The notes under the pieces are model-generated. The model did no database searches, was not told the DNA's origin, and worked only from the letters and a program-made list of their open reading frames with translations. 64,000 nucleotides of DNA, taken from Loxodes magnus (Eukaryota; Ciliophora; Karyorelictea; Loxodida; Loxodidae). The stretch spans positions 1 through 64,000 of the forward strand of contig CAMPDV010000695.1 in the NCBI GenBank assembly GCA_946699065.1, given 5' to 3'. Below, piece after piece: positions 61,680 to 64,000 of this stretch. The first letter of the stretch is position 1. Each line of letters begins with the position of its first letter. The translations under genes and the position numbers were made by a program.

Positions 61680-63330
61680 ATCCCTCAGTCCCTTTCTATC
61701 AGCACATGCTAACAAAAAATTTGCTAGAAAAAATAAAAATTGGCTTTATAGATTGATTTTGATTTTTAGATACTTTTTATTTGAGTCTTATTTCCTAAAT
61801 TGTTCTTATTCTCTACATTAAAGATCTTTCTCTAAATTCTATTTTTCACTTCCCATTTATTGAACTGAAAGCTGTAGCTCATTCAATGGTCCTAAATTAT
61901 CTTACTTTATCTTTTTTTTGCCACTTTTGTAATTATTTAATGAGGCATTTCTTTATCTTGTGAAGATTTTTCTGAATCCTCAAATTCAGAATTCAAACTG
62001 ATTAAAATATTTCCCATTTTTTTATTTTATACTTCTTATATTATTCTTTTAACAGGCATTTTATAGTGTTTTACATTTATTCTACTCAATGAGTCCTTTT
62101 TCACTTTCAAATAAAAATAATTTCCAATAGCTTCAGTAAATCATAAAGTCTTTAGATTTTATTTTTGGATATCTATTAATTTCTTTTTGATTTATGACTT
62201 ATACTTTCTTATTTACTAATAATCATAATTATTCTTATTTATTTGGTAAATCTAAAGTTCTAATTTTGAAATAGTTTCTCAATTTGTTTAGATGGAGATA
62301 AAATTTTAATTGTTCCCAGTTAATTGCTTTATTTCTTTAATTTAAATGAAATAAGAATCTTTCTTTTATTTAATTAAGATTTATATTAAATTAAAGATAT
62401 TCAATTAATATATTTATTAACAGAAGTACTTTTAGTTAAGAAGTCTTCTACTATTATTAATTTCCTTTTTCTTAAAATTATACTAATTCCCTTTATCTAA
62501 ACTTGAGTCTTATTATTATTATTTTAATCTACTCCTTATTTCTAAATAAGATGATACTATCATTTTGCTCTAATGCTTTATAGCTAAAAGATTAAAATTT
62601 AAATATTATTAAAAGATAACCAAGCAAGTTAATGTTCTTATTCTAAATAATTCAATGAGTGTTAAAGGTATTAGATAAATCAAGTTCATTTGAAGGCTTA
62701 AAACATTATTTCATATCTATAACTTGCTCCTAAACTCTTCCTTTTTCCACTTCTATTCCCTTTTAGTTATTTTTGCTTTTTGGAGTTCTTGATGTTCCAG
62801 TCAATGGAGAATTGACTTCTATAAAATCATCGAATTTAAATTACAACTTTCAGATAAACACTTTAATTAACTTCAATTCTTTTAAACATCTTATTTGATA
62901 TCTTCTTTTCTGCTTAAAAATTGTCTCTTTAAGTTAAGTCCTAGTATTTTTAAGGATCTAGATCTTAGCATGATACCATTTAAGAATTTTAATTAGCTTG
63001 AAATTTACACCTTTAAGTTTTATTATTATTAGGTTATAACTATACATATTAATGATATTAAAGTATTCTTATCTTAGTCTTCATTTGTTACTTCTAATGT
63101 TTATATTATTCTATTAAGATTTAAGTCTCTTCCTCAATCTTGCAAGTTAACTGTTTACAACTTGTTTATGAATAGTATCACTAAAATAGAAGGTTTAGCT
63201 GATTCTATAACTCATTTATAATAGCATTTAGTCTCTACAGCTAATAAAATAGCTTAGTAAGTTTTATTAAGTTGATAATGATTTACTTGCTTCAATAATT
63301 AAGGATTAACCTTTTTCTTTTTTTAATTAA
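61680..63330 (-). other. possible decayed minus-strand gene
   Basis: Patches of the minus strand look like coding sequence. One is NSPLTGTSRTPKSKNNQKGI near 62790. Others are YLKVKKDSLSRINVKHYKMP and LNSEFEDSEKSSQDKEMPH near 62130-61930. They are in different frames and interrupted by TGAs. No family was recognised. Confidence 0.3.
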
Positions 63331-63351
63331 TTTAATTTAAAAATTAATAAA

Positions 63352-63981
63352 ATGTAAGTGTCTATTTATTAAAATAGAGCCAAGAAAAGAGTTCATAGTG
63401 ACCCTTCATACAGTGAAGTCTTAAATTATTAAAAATTAATAAAGTAATTTAAGCTTTTTAAGTAAGCAGAACATAGATAGTCCAAGACTACCATTATAAA
63501 AAAATTAGCCTGAATATTTACCTATACAGCTAAACATTCCTATAGAAATATCTCATTGGAGCTTAAAGGAGAAGTAATATTTATAAAAGACGGAACTGTA
63601 TAAAAAGAGTAAGACAATCTATATTGCACGAAGCTTAAAATAATAAAAGAGTAAGTATTTGTAAATTTAGAAAAATTAGAAGCATAAAGCTAATTAAAAT
63701 CTTAATTAGTAAGATAATAAGACTAATTAGTTCATCAATTGAAGAAAGTTTTAATAAAGAAAGTAAAATTTATAATAAATCAGAGGAAGATTAATTATTA
63801 GGGAAATTTAAGAAAATAAGCTAATACCTATAGGTACTAAAAGATAATAGCCTGTTTATATAAATTAGTCTTCATTGATATTCAAATTAATATCCTAAGA
63901 TTATTCTTAGATATTATATTTCTCAGCTGTTGGAATTTTTTAATGCAAAAATTATAAAGTTAAGAAATAGAAGAGCTATGA
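63352..63981 (+). CDS. small protein of unknown function, one internal TGA
   Basis: ATG 63352 to TGA 63979-63981 gives 209 codons. The reading includes VSIYQNRAKKRVHSDPSYSE and SYRNISLELKGEVIFIKDGT, then a Gln/Lys-rich helix and a hydrophobic C-terminal segment (LRLFLDIIFLSCW). One in-frame TGA is at 63511-63513. No domain was recognised. Composition is richer in G and C than the flanks, as for the other genes here. Confidence 0.45.
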
Positions 63982-64000
63982 AAATGTAAAAATTTAATTG

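Noticed and set aside
1-64000. Telomeric repeats or a Tetrahymena-type chromosome breakage sequence
   Set aside because: By eye I found no G4T2 or similar array and no match to the known breakage motif on either strand.

Overview
The window reads as ciliate nuclear DNA, probably germline (micronuclear) and Tetrahymena-like. It is extremely AT-rich, and recognisable proteins (WD40, RING, kelch, reverse transcriptase) make sense only if TAA and TAG code for glutamine, with TGA as the usual stop. Standard-code open frames are therefore mostly uninformative. Introns, where visible, are 20-37 nt with GT(A/G)..AG ends. Decayed mobile-element genes and dispersed repeats fill much of the sequence, as expected for germline-limited DNA. 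The species cannot be fixed from this sequence alone.

Layout. 1-13.2 kb: tRNA-Phe (minus), a kelch-like gene, a decayed minus-strand gene, a long plus-strand membrane-protein frame and smaller remnants. 13.26-13.55 kb: a GC-rich island between near-identical direct repeats. 13.8-24.1 kb (copy A) and 50.9-60.4 kb (copy B): two copies of one roughly 6 kb segment, differently interrupted. Each carries a 302-codon minus-strand gene, a divergent plus-strand RING/ubiquitin-like gene and a gag-like zinc-knuckle gene. Copy A also holds a satellite block (18.4-20.1 kb, including 45 perfect copies of an octamer). Copy B holds a 5'-truncated non-LTR retrotransposon with a 13-bp target-site duplication and a 0.5-kb dimeric element. 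Between the copies lie gag-like remnants, two decayed RING/WD40 genes and hairpin-tailed dispersed repeats. 60.4-64 kb is mostly anonymous, with one plausible small gene at the end.

The outstanding object is the 3' part of the RING/ubiquitin-like gene. After a normal coding region it becomes a run of single-codon (3-nt) exons separated by minute introns: 30 one-codon exons and then the stop codon in copy A, 20 in copy B. Most of these introns are nearly identical 31-mers forming a 34-bp tandem array, while the codons between them vary. The flanking introns are unrelated to the array, yet still leave exactly 3 nt in phase 0, and the last one abuts a TGA. This looks like an intron array encoding a variable tail one codon at a time. 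The two copies have different array codons but share the codons immediately downstream.

A second theme is in-frame TGA at positions where families normally have tryptophan (WD40 repeats, the NWRP motif of the reverse transcriptase, a zinc knuckle). It could reflect TGG to TGA decay or sense decoding of UGA. The sequence alone does not decide this.
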